NCBI RefSeq assembly: GCF_000756305.1
Contig: NZ_JRFE01000052.1
Location: 55,716-100,394, forward strand
From: Myxosarcina sp. GI1
GTDB lineage: Bacteria > Cyanobacteriota > Cyanobacteriia > Cyanobacteriales > Xenococcaceae
DNA length: 44,679 bases
Direction: 5' to 3'
The position numbers and the translations under genes are program-made. This document shows positions 1 to 8,718 of this stretch, piece after piece (positions within the stretch are counted from its first letter, which is position 1; each line of letters starts with the position of its first letter). The notes under the pieces are model-generated. The model was given only the letters and a program-made list of their open reading frames with translations. It was not told the origin of the DNA and made no database searches.

Positions 1-243
1 GAGCCGCTCTTAATAATAAGGGAGTTGATGATACTGCGTTCATATTAAATTTATTTATATAATTTTTTAGCGCAATTGCTAGCTTACCATTTGGCTAGGG
101 TTAGATATCCCCCTCAGATTGTTTAGTTATGTGAAGGGGATTGAGATAAGGGCGATCGCTATTGAAAATCTGAATGCTCTCCAAGTTTTAAAATCATGGC
201 AACAACTATGTAATAAATAAAAATTAAATAGAAAAAATATAAA

Positions 244-1629
244 ATGTCAGCTTTTATTTGGTTGTGGGTTCTAAGTTCATCTCTTTGTTCAATAATTACC
301 GCAGTTATTGCCAGAAATGCTTTTGGAACTGGTTCAAGCCAGCTAATTCAAATTGCATTTGTAGTTTATTGGATTTCATTGGGACTAGTGCAATGGAAGG
401 TATTAAATCCATATATTTCCAATGCTTATATTTGGGGCTTAGTTACCATTGTTGGCGGAATAATTAGCTCATTTTTACTTGTAGCGGGTTGGGCTGTAGC
501 TTTAGGATTTTTTCTCAGAAATGTCTCTTTTCCTTTCGGAAGTTCTAATTCTAGTAGTGGGAATTTTTTGATATCTTCTATCCTGGCAATTCTTTTTTTA
601 TTTGGCTCTGGATTTTTACTAGGATGGTTGCAAAAGTTAGCTCTTCAAAGCTCGATCTCGTCAGTTAATATTAATTATATTGCTTGGATAACTGGTTTTA
701 CTTGGCTATTAGCTGCACCATTGTTGGGAATAGTATATTTTTCGCTAGCAAGATATCATCCTTTCTCCTATATTTTGTTGGTGACTATTTTTGCCATATT
801 TGCCAACTTGGTTCAAGGCTCAGTGATAAGACAAATACTATCTTCTAATGGATTAATATCAGAAGATATTTTATCTAGGAAGATGATAGCCTATATTTTA
901 ATAGTATTAATTATTGCTTTTAGTTTCGCTTATCCTATTAGATATAGAATTCTAGAAGCAATCGGGTTTACTGAAGTATTACATGGGGCAGTAATAGATG
1001 GAAAAATTAATGCTCAAAAATATCTTGATGGTGGCGGAAATCCTAATGGCTTAGATAAATATCAAAACTCTTTATTACATAGTGCTACTAGGAAAGAAAA
1101 TCTACCTTTAATAGAATTATTAATTGCAAGAGGTGCTGATATTAATATTCGAGATAAGGATAGAGAAACCTCTTTGCATAAAGCTAAGAGTAGAGAGACT
1201 GCGGAATTGTTGTTAGCAAATGGAGCAAAAGTAAATGCCCAAAGTAAAAACGGCAATACTCCTCTACATTATATTCGGACATTGGATTTAGAAGTTGTGG
1301 AGGTATTACTAAAATATGGTGCAGACCCAAATATTGCTGGTTTTGGTGGAAAAACTCCTTTATATTCTGTTCGCAATTGCAAGCAAGCAAAAATATTGTT
1401 AGAAAACGGTGCTAACCCTAACGTTCAAAATAAAGAAAAAAATACTCCTTTGCATACAATATTTAGAGTCGAACAGATTGAAACTAGCGAAAAACTAAAA
1501 ATAGCAGAGGTTCTAATTCATTATGGTGCAGATGTTAATGCTAAAGATAATCGAGGTAAAACCCCATTGAATTATTCTAACAAGAAAGAAATCGACGAAT
1601 TGCTAATTGAAAATGGTGCTAGATATTAA
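244..1629 (+). CDS. Membrane-anchored ankyrin-repeat protein
   Basis: The first ~240 of 461 residues are very hydrophobic, with about seven likely transmembrane segments (for example around residues 4-24, 35-52, 63-90, 108-130, 145-168, 175-195 and 215-232). Residues ~245-461 form about six ankyrin repeats with the usual cores (LLHSA, LIARGADIN, NTPLH, LLKYGADPN, LLENGANPN, LIHYGADVN). Ankyrin repeats bind other proteins, so this is probably a membrane protein presenting a cytoplasmic interaction platform. The partner is unknown. The ATG at 244 has no clear Shine-Dalgarno (SD) sequence. The gene stands alone; the 243 bases before it hold one HIP1 site and no gene I can support. The ankyrin call is secure; topology is inferred from hydrophobicity. 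Confidence 0.85.
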   Translation: MSAFIWLWVLSSSLCSIITAVIARNAFGTGSSQLIQIAFVVYWISLGLVQWKVLNPYISNAYIWGLVTIVGGIISSFLLVAGWAVALGFFLRNVSFPFGSSNSSSGNFLISSILAILFLFGSGFLLGWLQKLALQSSISSVNINYIAWITGFTWLLAAPLLGIVYFSLARYHPFSYILLVTIFAIFANLVQGSVIRQILSSNGLISEDILSRKMIAYILIVLIIAFSFAYPIRYRILEAIGFTEVLHGAVIDGKINAQKYLDGGGNPNGLDKYQNSLLHSATRKENLPLIELLIARGADINIRDKDRETSLHKAKSRETAELLLANGAKVNAQSKNGNTPLHYIRTLDLEVVEVLLKYGADPNIAGFGGKTPLYSVRNCKQAKILLENGANPNVQNKEKNTPLHTIFRVEQIETSEKLKIAEVLIHYGADVNAKDNRGKTPLNYSNKKEIDELLIENGARY

Positions 1630-1876
1630 CATCAAAAATAATTCTTTAGCTGTTTTATATAACTCATGATTAAGTATAATTTTGAGAACAAATAATATTT
1701 TTATGTTTGTGTTGTAAGCACGTATGATAAATAATTACGATAACAAAGTAACTCAAACTGAATTTTAGTTCGTTTAACGCTTACGTAAATAACTTGGCAA
1801 AGAAGGCGGATTTTTTATTTCTGGTTAGTTGCGATATAGTTATGACATTAGTAAGGTGCGATCGCAGTTTCTCTAA

Positions 1877-3898
1877 ATGAACGATGGATTTAGTTTTAAC
1901 CCTGCAATTAAAGATTTTTCTGGCTTTGATAAGTCTCTAAACGACTTGCTTCAAATCATACATCGTCAATACCTACCACTTAATGAAGGAGAAGTAGCTG
2001 CTAATCTTCCCGAACTTGCCAATGTCGCTCCCGATTGGTTTGCAATTAGTGTTGTGGATGTCAACGGCAATCGCGCTGAAGCTGGCGATACTGCCGAACT
2101 TTTTCCCATTCAATCGATCTCCAAACCGTTTGTTTATGGAATGGCTTTAGAAACAAGGGGAGAAGATTACGTTCTCGATCGCATTGGAGTCGAACCTACA
2201 GGGGAGTCATTTAACTCAATTATCGAACCCGAAGAAATTTTTAAGCGACAGTATAATCCTTTGGTTAATGCTGGTGCGATCGCAACTACGAGTTTAATTC
2301 CAGGTCGAGATCCAGCAGAACGTTCCGCTAAACTGCGAGAGATGTTTCGCCGCTACATTGGTCGAGAGGTAGAGGTAAATCAGGCTGTATTTAAATCGAG
2401 GCAAAAGAGCGATCGCCTCAATCGGGCAATTGCCTATATGATGCTCAACTTCGATCTAATAGAAGGGGAAATTGAGGAAATTCTCGCGCTTTACTTTCAG
2501 CAGTGTTCGTTGATGGTTAACACCAACGATTTGGCAGTTATGGCAGCTACCTTAGCTAATGGTGGCGTTAACCCAATTACTAAAAAACAAGCCATAGATG
2601 CGAGTTATGTTAAAAACTTGCTCGGCATTATGTATACCTGCGGATTATACGATTTTTCGGGGCAGTGGGCTTACAGAGTGGGTATTCCAGCTAAAAGTGG
2701 TCTATCGGGGGCAATTATTGGTGTCGTTCCCCAACAAATGGGTATTGCCGTTTTTTCTCCCCGTCTGGGCAAACATAAAAAAAGCCTGCGGGGAGTAAAA
2801 GTATTTGAAACGCTATCAAAACGCTGGCAAATACATATTTTCGCTCCAATTCGTTTGCCATCAAGTATTGATGATAACTCTGGTACTCAATCCAGTCATA
2901 GCTGCGATTTGGATTCTTCCTACGAGCATCAAGACTCACACTCTAAGCCCATCGAAAAACCAGCAGCACCAGGCAGCCAAATCGTAACTGAATATTTAGC
3001 AAGTTTACATCAACGTTACTTACCCCTCAGAAAGGGCAAAATCTATCAAAGCGAACCAGGCTTAGTTAACATCGCTCCAGATTGGTTCGGGATTTGTATG
3101 GTTACGGTTACGGGAGAAGTTTATACAGTAGGTGATTGGGAAGTTCCTTTTTTAATTCAATCAATCTCTAAAGTCTTTGCTTACGGTATGGCATTAGAAG
3201 ATTGGGGCAGAGAGAGAGTTTTAACTAAAGTAGATGTCGAGCCAACGGGAGATGCCTACAACTCGATAATTAAGCTAGAAACCCAGACAAAACTCCCTTA
3301 TAATCCTATGGTGAATACTGGCGCGATCGCTACTACCAGTTTGATTCAGGGTAATAGTTCTGCTCGTAGGCTCAACCGAGTTTTAGAGATGTATCGCCGT
3401 TACATCGGACATCAAGTATTTATCGACACCCCGACTTTGGTTTCCGAACAAAATCATGGCGATCGCAATTGGGCAATTTCTTACCTGCTACGTAACTTCA
3501 ACATCATTTCTGGAGATATTAAACCAATTCTCGATCTCTATCTGCAACAATGTTCTGTTTTACTAAACTGTCGCGATCTAGCCATGATGGGTGCCACGTT
3601 AGCTAATAACGGTGTTAATCCCATAACCAAAGAACGGGCAATTAATTCTGAATACGTCAGAGATTTGCTCAGCGTTATGTATACCTGTGGGATGTATGAC
3701 TTTGCAGGAGAATGGGTTTATAAAATTGGTTTTCCTGCTAAAAGTGGTGTAAGTGGCGCAATTATTAGTGTAATCCCAGGCATCATGGGTTTGGCTGTAT
3801 ATTCACCTCTTATCGACGAACGTGGCAATAGTATTCGCGGCATAAAAGTTTGTAAAAATCTCTCTCGAAATTACAGGCTGCACATCTTCGATAATTAA
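1877..3898 (+). CDS. Tandem two-domain glutaminase (GlsA-type fusion)
   Basis: The 673 residues contain two copies of the ~300-residue glutaminase A fold (serine-dependent, beta-lactamase-like; L-glutamine to glutamate plus ammonia). They lie at about 15-325 and 365-671, joined by a Ser/His/Asp-rich linker. Both copies keep the catalytic SxxK (S80-K83 and S429-K432), the NPxVNxGAIA block and the AKSG loop. Copy 2 also keeps the SE...RN motif (S523-E524, R530-N531). Copy 1 has R175 in place of that Glu and L181 in place of the Arg, plus Leu for Val after AKSG, so it is probably weak or inactive. Family members are usually single-domain, about 300-330 residues. ATG at 1877 follows a HIP1 site with no strong SD. 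Confidence 0.9.
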   Translation: MNDGFSFNPAIKDFSGFDKSLNDLLQIIHRQYLPLNEGEVAANLPELANVAPDWFAISVVDVNGNRAEAGDTAELFPIQSISKPFVYGMALETRGEDYVLDRIGVEPTGESFNSIIEPEEIFKRQYNPLVNAGAIATTSLIPGRDPAERSAKLREMFRRYIGREVEVNQAVFKSRQKSDRLNRAIAYMMLNFDLIEGEIEEILALYFQQCSLMVNTNDLAVMAATLANGGVNPITKKQAIDASYVKNLLGIMYTCGLYDFSGQWAYRVGIPAKSGLSGAIIGVVPQQMGIAVFSPRLGKHKKSLRGVKVFETLSKRWQIHIFAPIRLPSSIDDNSGTQSSHSCDLDSSYEHQDSHSKPIEKPAAPGSQIVTEYLASLHQRYLPLRKGKIYQSEPGLVNIAPDWFGICMVTVTGEVYTVGDWEVPFLIQSISKVFAYGMALEDWGRERVLTKVDVEPTGDAYNSIIKLETQTKLPYNPMVNTGAIATTSLIQGNSSARRLNRVLEMYRRYIGHQVFIDTPTLVSEQNHGDRNWAISYLLRNFNIISGDIKPILDLYLQQCSVLLNCRDLAMMGATLANNGVNPITKERAINSEYVRDLLSVMYTCGMYDFAGEWVYKIGFPAKSGVSGAIISVIPGIMGLAVYSPLIDERGNSIRGIKVCKNLSRNYRLHIFDN

Positions 3899-3903
3899 CT
3901 TGG

Positions 3904-3938
3904 AGTCAAAAGTCAAAAGTCAAAAGTCGAAAGTCAAA
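3904..3938 (+). repeat. Heptanucleotide tandem repeat (AGTCAAA x5)
   Basis: Five back-to-back 7-bp units; the fourth is AGTCGAA. The array begins six bases after the glutaminase stop codon. It fits the short tandemly repeated repetitive (STRR) class known from cyanobacterial intergenic DNA. No coding role is seen. Confidence 0.9.
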
Positions 3939-4026
3939 ACTAAAATGCCTAACTCATAAAGTTTCCAGTAGTTAAAGATATTTTAAATCTTCTGTCCACT
4001 ACTATAAAATAAACTTTCTGCTTTGC

Positions 4027-4113
4027 AGGCGCATTCGCGCCAAAGCGTCGCTCCGAGCGTCGCGACTTGCGGCGATAGCCGCTGCGTTTTCACTGCTTTC
4101 ACTGCTTTCACTG
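4027..4113. repeat. GC-rich dispersed-repeat segment plus nonamer array
   Basis: Bases 4027-4086 are far richer in G+C than their surroundings and contain self-complementary GCGTCGC/GCGACGC-type runs, as in dispersed cyanobacterial palindromic repeats. At 4091-4113 follows CACTGCTTT twice plus a partial CACTG. The segment lies between two convergent genes and has no T-run, so I do not call it a terminator. Confidence 0.6.
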
Positions 4114-4114
4114 T

Positions 4115-4771
4115 TTAAAGGGGTTTTAAAATAGCGCGAGCCAAACCTGCATCTCCATCTTGAATTTTAATCGGCAAACAGATTAATTCGTATTCACCAG
4201 GGGCGATCGCTGAAAGATTTAAACCTTCAATTACCCAAATACCAGAACCCAATAAAGCGTGGTGAACTTCTACTACATTGCCTTGATAGCCACCTACAGA
4301 AAGGTAATCAACTCCTACAGTACGTACTTGTCGTTCTGCTAGATATTCCGCAGCTTCTGTAGAAATATAAACAAAATCTTCAACAAAATCATCCTGTTGG
4401 TAGCAACGCTCGGAGTTGACCGTTTTAAATAACACGCGATCGCCTGCCTGTAAATTATGAGGTGCAATTTCTGCTACTTTAATCGATTCTGTATCTTCGA
4501 TGCCAATTACTCTAGCTTTACCAATGGTGGCATCCAAGGGCATTTTATCGATTCCCAAACCGCCTTTAATAAAGTGATTTAACCCATCGACATGAGTGCC
4601 TGTATGGCTGCCTAATGTCAACTTGGAAACGTTGCAAACATCACCGTGCGCCAGACACAAACTAGGTTCTATCTTAATTCCAGGGTTGTCAGGCCAATGA
4701 GCCATACCCGTATGAATAGTTAGAGAAACATCGATCCAATCACTAGAATTATTTGCTGACGATACTGACAT
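4115..4771 (-). CDS. Cyclase-family metal-dependent hydrolase (kynurenine-formamidase-like)
   Basis: This is a Cyclase/KynB-family protein (PF04199 type), which binds metal and hydrolyses amide or cyclic substrates. The signature HTGTHVDGLNHF is present, providing the His and Asp metal ligands, and the N-terminal DVSLTIHTGMAHWP block is typical. I start at the ATG at 4771 (MSVSS, 218 aa). The frame runs up to a TTG at 4819, but the extra 16 residues look unlike family N-termini. No tryptophan-degradation genes lie nearby, so the substrate cannot be assigned; family membership alone does not prove N-formylkynurenine hydrolysis. It converges with the glutaminase gene across a repeat-filled spacer. 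Confidence 0.85.
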   Translation of the reverse strand: MSVSSANNSSDWIDVSLTIHTGMAHWPDNPGIKIEPSLCLAHGDVCNVSKLTLGSHTGTHVDGLNHFIKGGLGIDKMPLDATIGKARVIGIEDTESIKVAEIAPHNLQAGDRVLFKTVNSERCYQQDDFVEDFVYISTEAAEYLAERQVRTVGVDYLSVGGYQGNVVEVHHALLGSGIWVIEGLNLSAIAPGEYELICLPIKIQDGDAGLARAILKPL

Positions 4772-4920
4772 ATTGGTAAGTTTGAATATTTGATCTGAAG
4801 CTATGTAACAAGATCTCAAAATTACCCAAACTAATGTCTCTATCTCAAGATGTAGTTTTTATCGCCGTAAAGACTGTCAAGATAATAAAAAGCAATTAAG
4901 AAAAAAATTATCGATCGATC

Positions 4921-5493
4921 ATGCCAATTCCTATACCTAATAAACCTAGTGGCTACAGACTAGGTAATACAGATGCACCTGTAATGGTTGAGATGTTTTT
5001 CGATCTAGAATGCCCGTTTTCTAAAAAAGGCTGGAATACCTTAATTAAAGTAGTTGAACAGTATCGCGATCGCGTCTATTTTATCTTGCAGCCCATGACT
5101 TTAGGCAATCATCGTCAAAGTTGGGATGCTACCAAAGCAGCGATCGCCGTAGCTGGAGACGATACGGATAAGTTTATTGATTTTGTTAGTTATATTTATC
5201 GGCATCAAGAAGAGTTTGCCAACGAAGCTTCTAAAGATAAAACCCAAAGAGATTTTCATCACCTTTTAGCCAGCTATGCTGCCGATGGTTTTGGTTGGGA
5301 TAAACAACAATTTATCGATCGCCTGGAAAGCAAAGAAATTTACAATTTGGCAAGAATACCCGCTCGTTTGGCAATTGTGCGTGGCGTTTGGTCTACTCCC
5401 ACCTTTTTTATTAATGGTGCAGAAGCTACCGATTTATCTTCACAGTCCAGTTTGGAAGATTGGCAGCAGACTATTGATTCTCTTTTAAGTTAA
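4921..5493 (+). CDS. DsbA-like thioredoxin-fold protein with a single cysteine
   Basis: The 190-residue protein has the thioredoxin_4/DsbA layout: an early strand leading to the active-site turn (EMFFDLECPFSKKG, C31 to S34), a helical insert, and a late cis-proline loop (WSTPTFFING) followed by a C-terminal helix. The usual CxxC is CPFS and there is no other cysteine in the chain. It therefore cannot form an intramolecular disulfide and cannot act as a classic DsbA oxidase. No signal peptide is visible, which suggests a cytoplasmic protein. A monothiol reductase or glutathione-linked role is possible but is only inference. It is divergent from the cyclase gene. Confidence 0.8.
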   Translation: MPIPIPNKPSGYRLGNTDAPVMVEMFFDLECPFSKKGWNTLIKVVEQYRDRVYFILQPMTLGNHRQSWDATKAAIAVAGDDTDKFIDFVSYIYRHQEEFANEASKDKTQRDFHHLLASYAADGFGWDKQQFIDRLESKEIYNLARIPARLAIVRGVWSTPTFFINGAEATDLSSQSSLEDWQQTIDSLLS

Positions 5494-5587
5494 GTGAATA
5501 GTACGAGATTTGCCGTCCAAGATTGTCTACGATCTAAGTAATCTAAAAATAAAAACTTAGCGCGTCGCCATCTTCGAGCGTCTTTTT

Positions 5588-5923
5588 ATGAGCGAAAATA
5601 CACCCCAGAATCTCAGTTCGGCAGAGTCTCCAGAGAAAAAAATTACGCTTCTACGCTGTTGGACGGCTTCTATTCTCTCTGGGGGATTGGCAACCGCGAT
5701 TTATTTTTTAATGATGTCTATCGTCCAAACTTATGCTAACAAGCCAGTTACTTCAGCCAACCCAGTAGTAGTTAATTTAACTGTAGCAGTAAGAACGCTC
5801 GTCATTGGTATGGCTGCTTTAGGAACTGGAGTTTTTGGTATAGTAGCTCTTGGTTTATTTTTACTGGGTATTCAAGTAGCAATTCAAAATCTTCAACGGC
5901 GTTTTTCTAAAAAATCTGGTTAG
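5588..5923 (+). CDS. DUF3082 small membrane protein
   Basis: This 111-residue protein matches the cyanobacterial DUF3082 pattern. It has a short polar N-terminus, one hydrophobic segment near residues 27-48, a polar loop with NPVVVNLTVAVRT, and a second hydrophobic segment near 69-95 before a basic tail. No function is established for the family, and I assign none. The start ATG at 5588 has no clear SD. It is separated from the DsbA-like gene by about 94 bases, so co-transcription is possible. Its stop codon lies inside the first copy of a 21-bp direct repeat. Confidence 0.75.
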   Translation: MSENTPQNLSSAESPEKKITLLRCWTASILSGGLATAIYFLMMSIVQTYANKPVTSANPVVVNLTVAVRTLVIGMAALGTGVFGIVALGLFLLGIQVAIQNLQRRFSKKSG

Positions 5924-5961
5924 CAATGAGCAATTATCAATTAGCAATGAGCAATTATCAA
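5920..5961 (+). repeat. Two abutting 21-bp direct repeats
   Basis: TTAGCAATGAGCAATTATCA plus a final A occurs at 5920-5940 and again at 5941-5961 with no spacer and no mismatch. The first copy contains the TAG stop of the DUF3082 gene, so the duplication starts inside the coding sequence end. Confidence 0.9.
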
Positions 5962-5984
5962 CGGATCGCTAAACACTGTTAATT

Positions 5985-6005
5985 GTTCACTGTTCACTGT
6001 TCATT
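5985..6005 (+). repeat. Heptanucleotide tandem repeat (GTTCACT x3)
   Basis: Three units, the last being GTTCATT. The array lies immediately before the MOSC gene. An open reading frame runs into it and would give a false 11-residue extension of that protein. Confidence 0.85.
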
Positions 6006-6015
6006 GATAAATGAA

Positions 6016-6810
6016 ATGGCTTATCTTGCTGGTATTTATATTTATCCCATCAAATCTTTAGACGGAGTCGCTGTAAAAAGTACGAGATTATTGGCTAGTG
6101 GCGCGATCGAACACGATCGAGAATGGGCTTTGTTTGACGAAGAAAATAAATTTGTCAACGGGAAAAATAACGCCAAGGTGCATTTAGTTAGATCGTCTTT
6201 CGCTAATGATTTTAACCAGCTTACGTTAAATATTCACAATGGCGATAGCCAGAAAGTTTTTAATTTAGATCGAGATAGAGAGGATATAGAAAACTGGTTA
6301 GGCGATTATTTTGGCTTTCTCGTCAGATTAAAAAGAAACATTCAAACAGGCTTCCCCGACGATCTTAATGCCAATGGTCCCACTGTTATTAGTACCGCCA
6401 CCATCGAAACAGTAGCATCTTGGTTTGACAATATTAGCGTAGCTGAAATGCGATCGCGCCTACGGGCTAATTTAGAAATAGATGGCGTACCTGCATTTTG
6501 GGAAGATCGCTTATTCGCCAGCGAACACGATACCGTTTCTTTTAAAATTGGGGATGTTTTGTTTGAAGGTGTTAATCCCTGTCAGCGTTGTGTAGTTCCT
6601 ACCAGAGATACTCTTACAGGAAAGGGCGATCCGCAATTTACTAAAAAATTTGTTGCCAAACGTCGCGAAACTCTACCTGATTGGGCAAATCGCGATCGCT
6701 TCAATCATTTTTATCGCCTCAGCGTCAATACTAATGTACCGCGATCGCAAGCAGACAAAGTTATTATTCTGGGTGACAAAGTAGAAATAGTTAGTAGTTC
6801 GTTTAATTAA
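6016..6810 (+). CDS. MOSC-domain protein (YcbX/mARC-like)
   Basis: An N-terminal MOSC_N beta-barrel (AYLAGIYIYPIKSLDG at the start) is followed by a MOSC domain with the conserved NPCQRCVVPTRD block (C189, C192 in this 264-residue numbering). MOSC proteins of this type bind molybdenum cofactor and reduce N-hydroxylated compounds with a redox partner. The partner and substrate here are unknown. The frame opens at 5983, but bases 5983-6015 are heptanucleotide repeat, so I take the ATG at 6016, which gives the standard family N-terminus. It is probably cytoplasmic and stands apart from its neighbours. Confidence 0.88.
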   Translation: MAYLAGIYIYPIKSLDGVAVKSTRLLASGAIEHDREWALFDEENKFVNGKNNAKVHLVRSSFANDFNQLTLNIHNGDSQKVFNLDRDREDIENWLGDYFGFLVRLKRNIQTGFPDDLNANGPTVISTATIETVASWFDNISVAEMRSRLRANLEIDGVPAFWEDRLFASEHDTVSFKIGDVLFEGVNPCQRCVVPTRDTLTGKGDPQFTKKFVAKRRETLPDWANRDRFNHFYRLSVNTNVPRSQADKVIILGDKVEIVSSSFN

Positions 6811-7165
6811 GCAGTTAGCATTTTATTCACAATAATTCTTATACTTTTGATAGATAACAAACAAAAGCAAAAAAAATGTGTTTTTGAAAATTTAAGCTAA
6901 TATCATTTCTCGTAAATATGATGGCAGGGATTAGGAAGCGGTGGTTAGAGATTAGGGAAGATAAGAGTTATGAGGTTTTCATTTATACACAAGAGCATCT
7001 TTGTCTCTCTTATTACTTTTGAGAAATGGTGTAAATTAAAATTCCTAAAAAAACGCCCGACTTTAGAGTCGGACGCTTACTATTTACTAGATGAAAAAAC
7101 TTGCTAATTTTCTAGATACTGTTTGTTTTGCTCAATTAATAATGCTCTAGAAACGATCGCGAAAT
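6811..7165. other. Intergenic spacer between convergent genes
   Basis: These 355 bases hold no gene I can support. They are AT-rich, with an imperfect G-rich TTAG/GGAAG patch near 6925-6960 of the kind found in cyanobacterial spacer repeats. The only clear signal is the leftward terminator at 7047-7075. Confidence 0.6.
7047..7075 (-). terminator. Rho-independent terminator, minus strand
   Basis: Read on the minus strand, an 8-bp stem (CGTCCGAC / GTCGGGCG, one G-T pair) with a 6-base loop is followed by seven T. It lies about 90 bases past the stop codon of the leftward stress-protein gene and would end that transcript. Confidence 0.8.
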
Positions 7166-7894
7166 TTAGAGATCTTTTTGAGTCTTGTCAACGATAAATA
7201 CTTCTGCTTCGTTGTCGTTATCGATATCAATTTTCTTGGTAGCATCTTCTCTAGTAACTGTTTCGCGCCGTTCGGTAACGACTTCATTGCGACTTGCCAT
7301 AGGACGATTATCGTTTACTACCTCCCTATCTTGGTTATCAAGATCGCGAGCGTCATAAATTTCAAACTCTTGAATGTGGCGATCGCGCAAAATAGAGGCT
7401 GCTGATTCTACTTCATTTTCCGTACCCGTAACCATGAGTAAATAGTCGCCAGCCTTAATGCGATCTTCGTAGACTTTGGCTTTTTCTTCGGGGATACCCA
7501 AACCGACTAAAGCACCGACAATACCACCTGCTGCCGCACCAATACCAGCACCTGCGAGGGTAGCGGCAATTTCAGAAATTCCTACTCCAGCGGCGAGGAC
7601 GGGTCCTACACCAGGAATAGCCAATACGCCAGCACCAACTAAGAATCCACCAATACCGCCTAAAACCGTACCAGTAGTCGCACCAATACCTGCGCCTTCT
7701 GAAGCTTCATTACCGTGTTGTTCGGTTACTTCATCTGCACTCTCTACACCTTCTAGATCTCTTGCTAGTAGGGAGACATTATCCATATTGAAGCCATTAT
7801 CTTTAAGAGCGCGTAGCGCGTTTTCTATATCTTCTCGACTTTTAAAAACGCCTGTGGCTCTTTTATAGTTAGTTTTCATTTCTCTATTTATCAT
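7166..7894 (-). CDS. General-stress-type protein with glycine-zipper core
   Basis: Residues ~10-70 resemble the YflT/GSP17M-type N-terminal domain (RATGVFKSREDIENALRAL...). Residues ~75-150 are an Ala/Gly-rich hydrophobic glycine-zipper region likely to insert in or associate with membrane. Residues ~150-185 resemble a short ferredoxin-like return (VYEDRIKAGDYLLMV). The last 50 residues are highly charged. The family is linked to stress responses without a defined reaction. AGGAAGGA lies five bases before the ATG at 7894, supporting that start over the ATG five codons later. The upstream gene in the same direction ends 63 bases away and is split by an insertion sequence, so transcription may now depend on a local or IS-borne promoter. 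Confidence 0.75.
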   Translation of the reverse strand: MINREMKTNYKRATGVFKSREDIENALRALKDNGFNMDNVSLLARDLEGVESADEVTEQHGNEASEGAGIGATTGTVLGGIGGFLVGAGVLAIPGVGPVLAAGVGISEIAATLAGAGIGAAAGGIVGALVGLGIPEEKAKVYEDRIKAGDYLLMVTGTENEVESAASILRDRHIQEFEIYDARDLDNQDREVVNDNRPMASRNEVVTERRETVTREDATKKIDIDNDNEAEVFIVDKTQKDL

Positions 7895-8708
7895 TTTTCC
7901 TTCCTAAGTTGAGTGTTTACAATCTTTTTGAAAAAGTATTTTATTGCTCGCAAAAGATTATTCATCTAATGCCGAGGGATAAACATCGTCGGCAACAATT
8001 ACAGGTCTATCGGTGTATCTAGACTCAAATTCACTAATAGTATTGGAGTCCCATCCCAACTCGGCATCTTGCTGAAGCATATTTGTATCCAGTGGTTGCG
8101 CCATTCCAGTAACCACTATTGTTTCTCCTTCTTGTAACGCGCTGCCTTCTGCATTGAGGTCGCGATTATTAACACCGACGACCATCAAACCAATATCATC
8201 GATCCAACCATCTTCGTAGAGTGACATAGTGTTAGAGGAAAATAACTCACCTACTTCACCCTCTACGGCAATAGTTTGGTTATAGAAAGCATCAGGATTT
8301 TCCGCTAAATCTTCAATAGTCGGTGCTAGAGCTACAGAGTCGGCAACAATAGCAGGTCGATTTTCGTAGTCTACATACAGTTCGTCATCTAAATCTATGC
8401 CGTATTCTCTTTCAATGTCGGCAATAACAAATTCTCTAACCGTTCCCGTTGCCTGAACTGGTATATCGTCGCTGGGGCGAGTAACGGGGACAGCATCAGC
8501 ATTGAAGACCAAAAATGGTTCGCCGCCAAAAAATTCATTGGCTTGAAGTACAAAACCAGACTCGTCTAATTCTCGTTCTACGCCACTTCTGACCGTTACT
8601 GTTTGACCGACATATTCGTCGATATTGCCAGTAATTTTTTCAATAGTAACGTTGGTTTTATCATTTCGAATTTCTTGGGCAGTTAGTTTGCCAGGGAGTA
8701 GCTCTATT

Positions 8709-8718
8709 GCAGTCAAAC
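8709..8718 (+). repeat. Target-site duplication, left copy
   Basis: GCAGTCAAAC directly precedes the left end of the insertion sequence and is repeated exactly at 10026-10035. Ten base pairs fits the 8-10 bp duplications of the ISAs1 family. Confidence 0.93.

Noticed and set aside
4027-4086. GC-rich segment considered as a structured RNA or tRNA
   Set aside because: No acceptor stem, T-loop or CCA pattern; it looks like a dispersed repeat.
5983-6015. Upstream start for the MOSC protein
   Set aside because: The 33 bases are GTTCACT repeat and the extension does not resemble family N-termini.
7476-7868. 130-residue Pro/Ala-rich open frame on the plus strand
   Set aside because: It is the complement of the Gly/Ala-rich region of the stress protein; composition alone explains the open frame.
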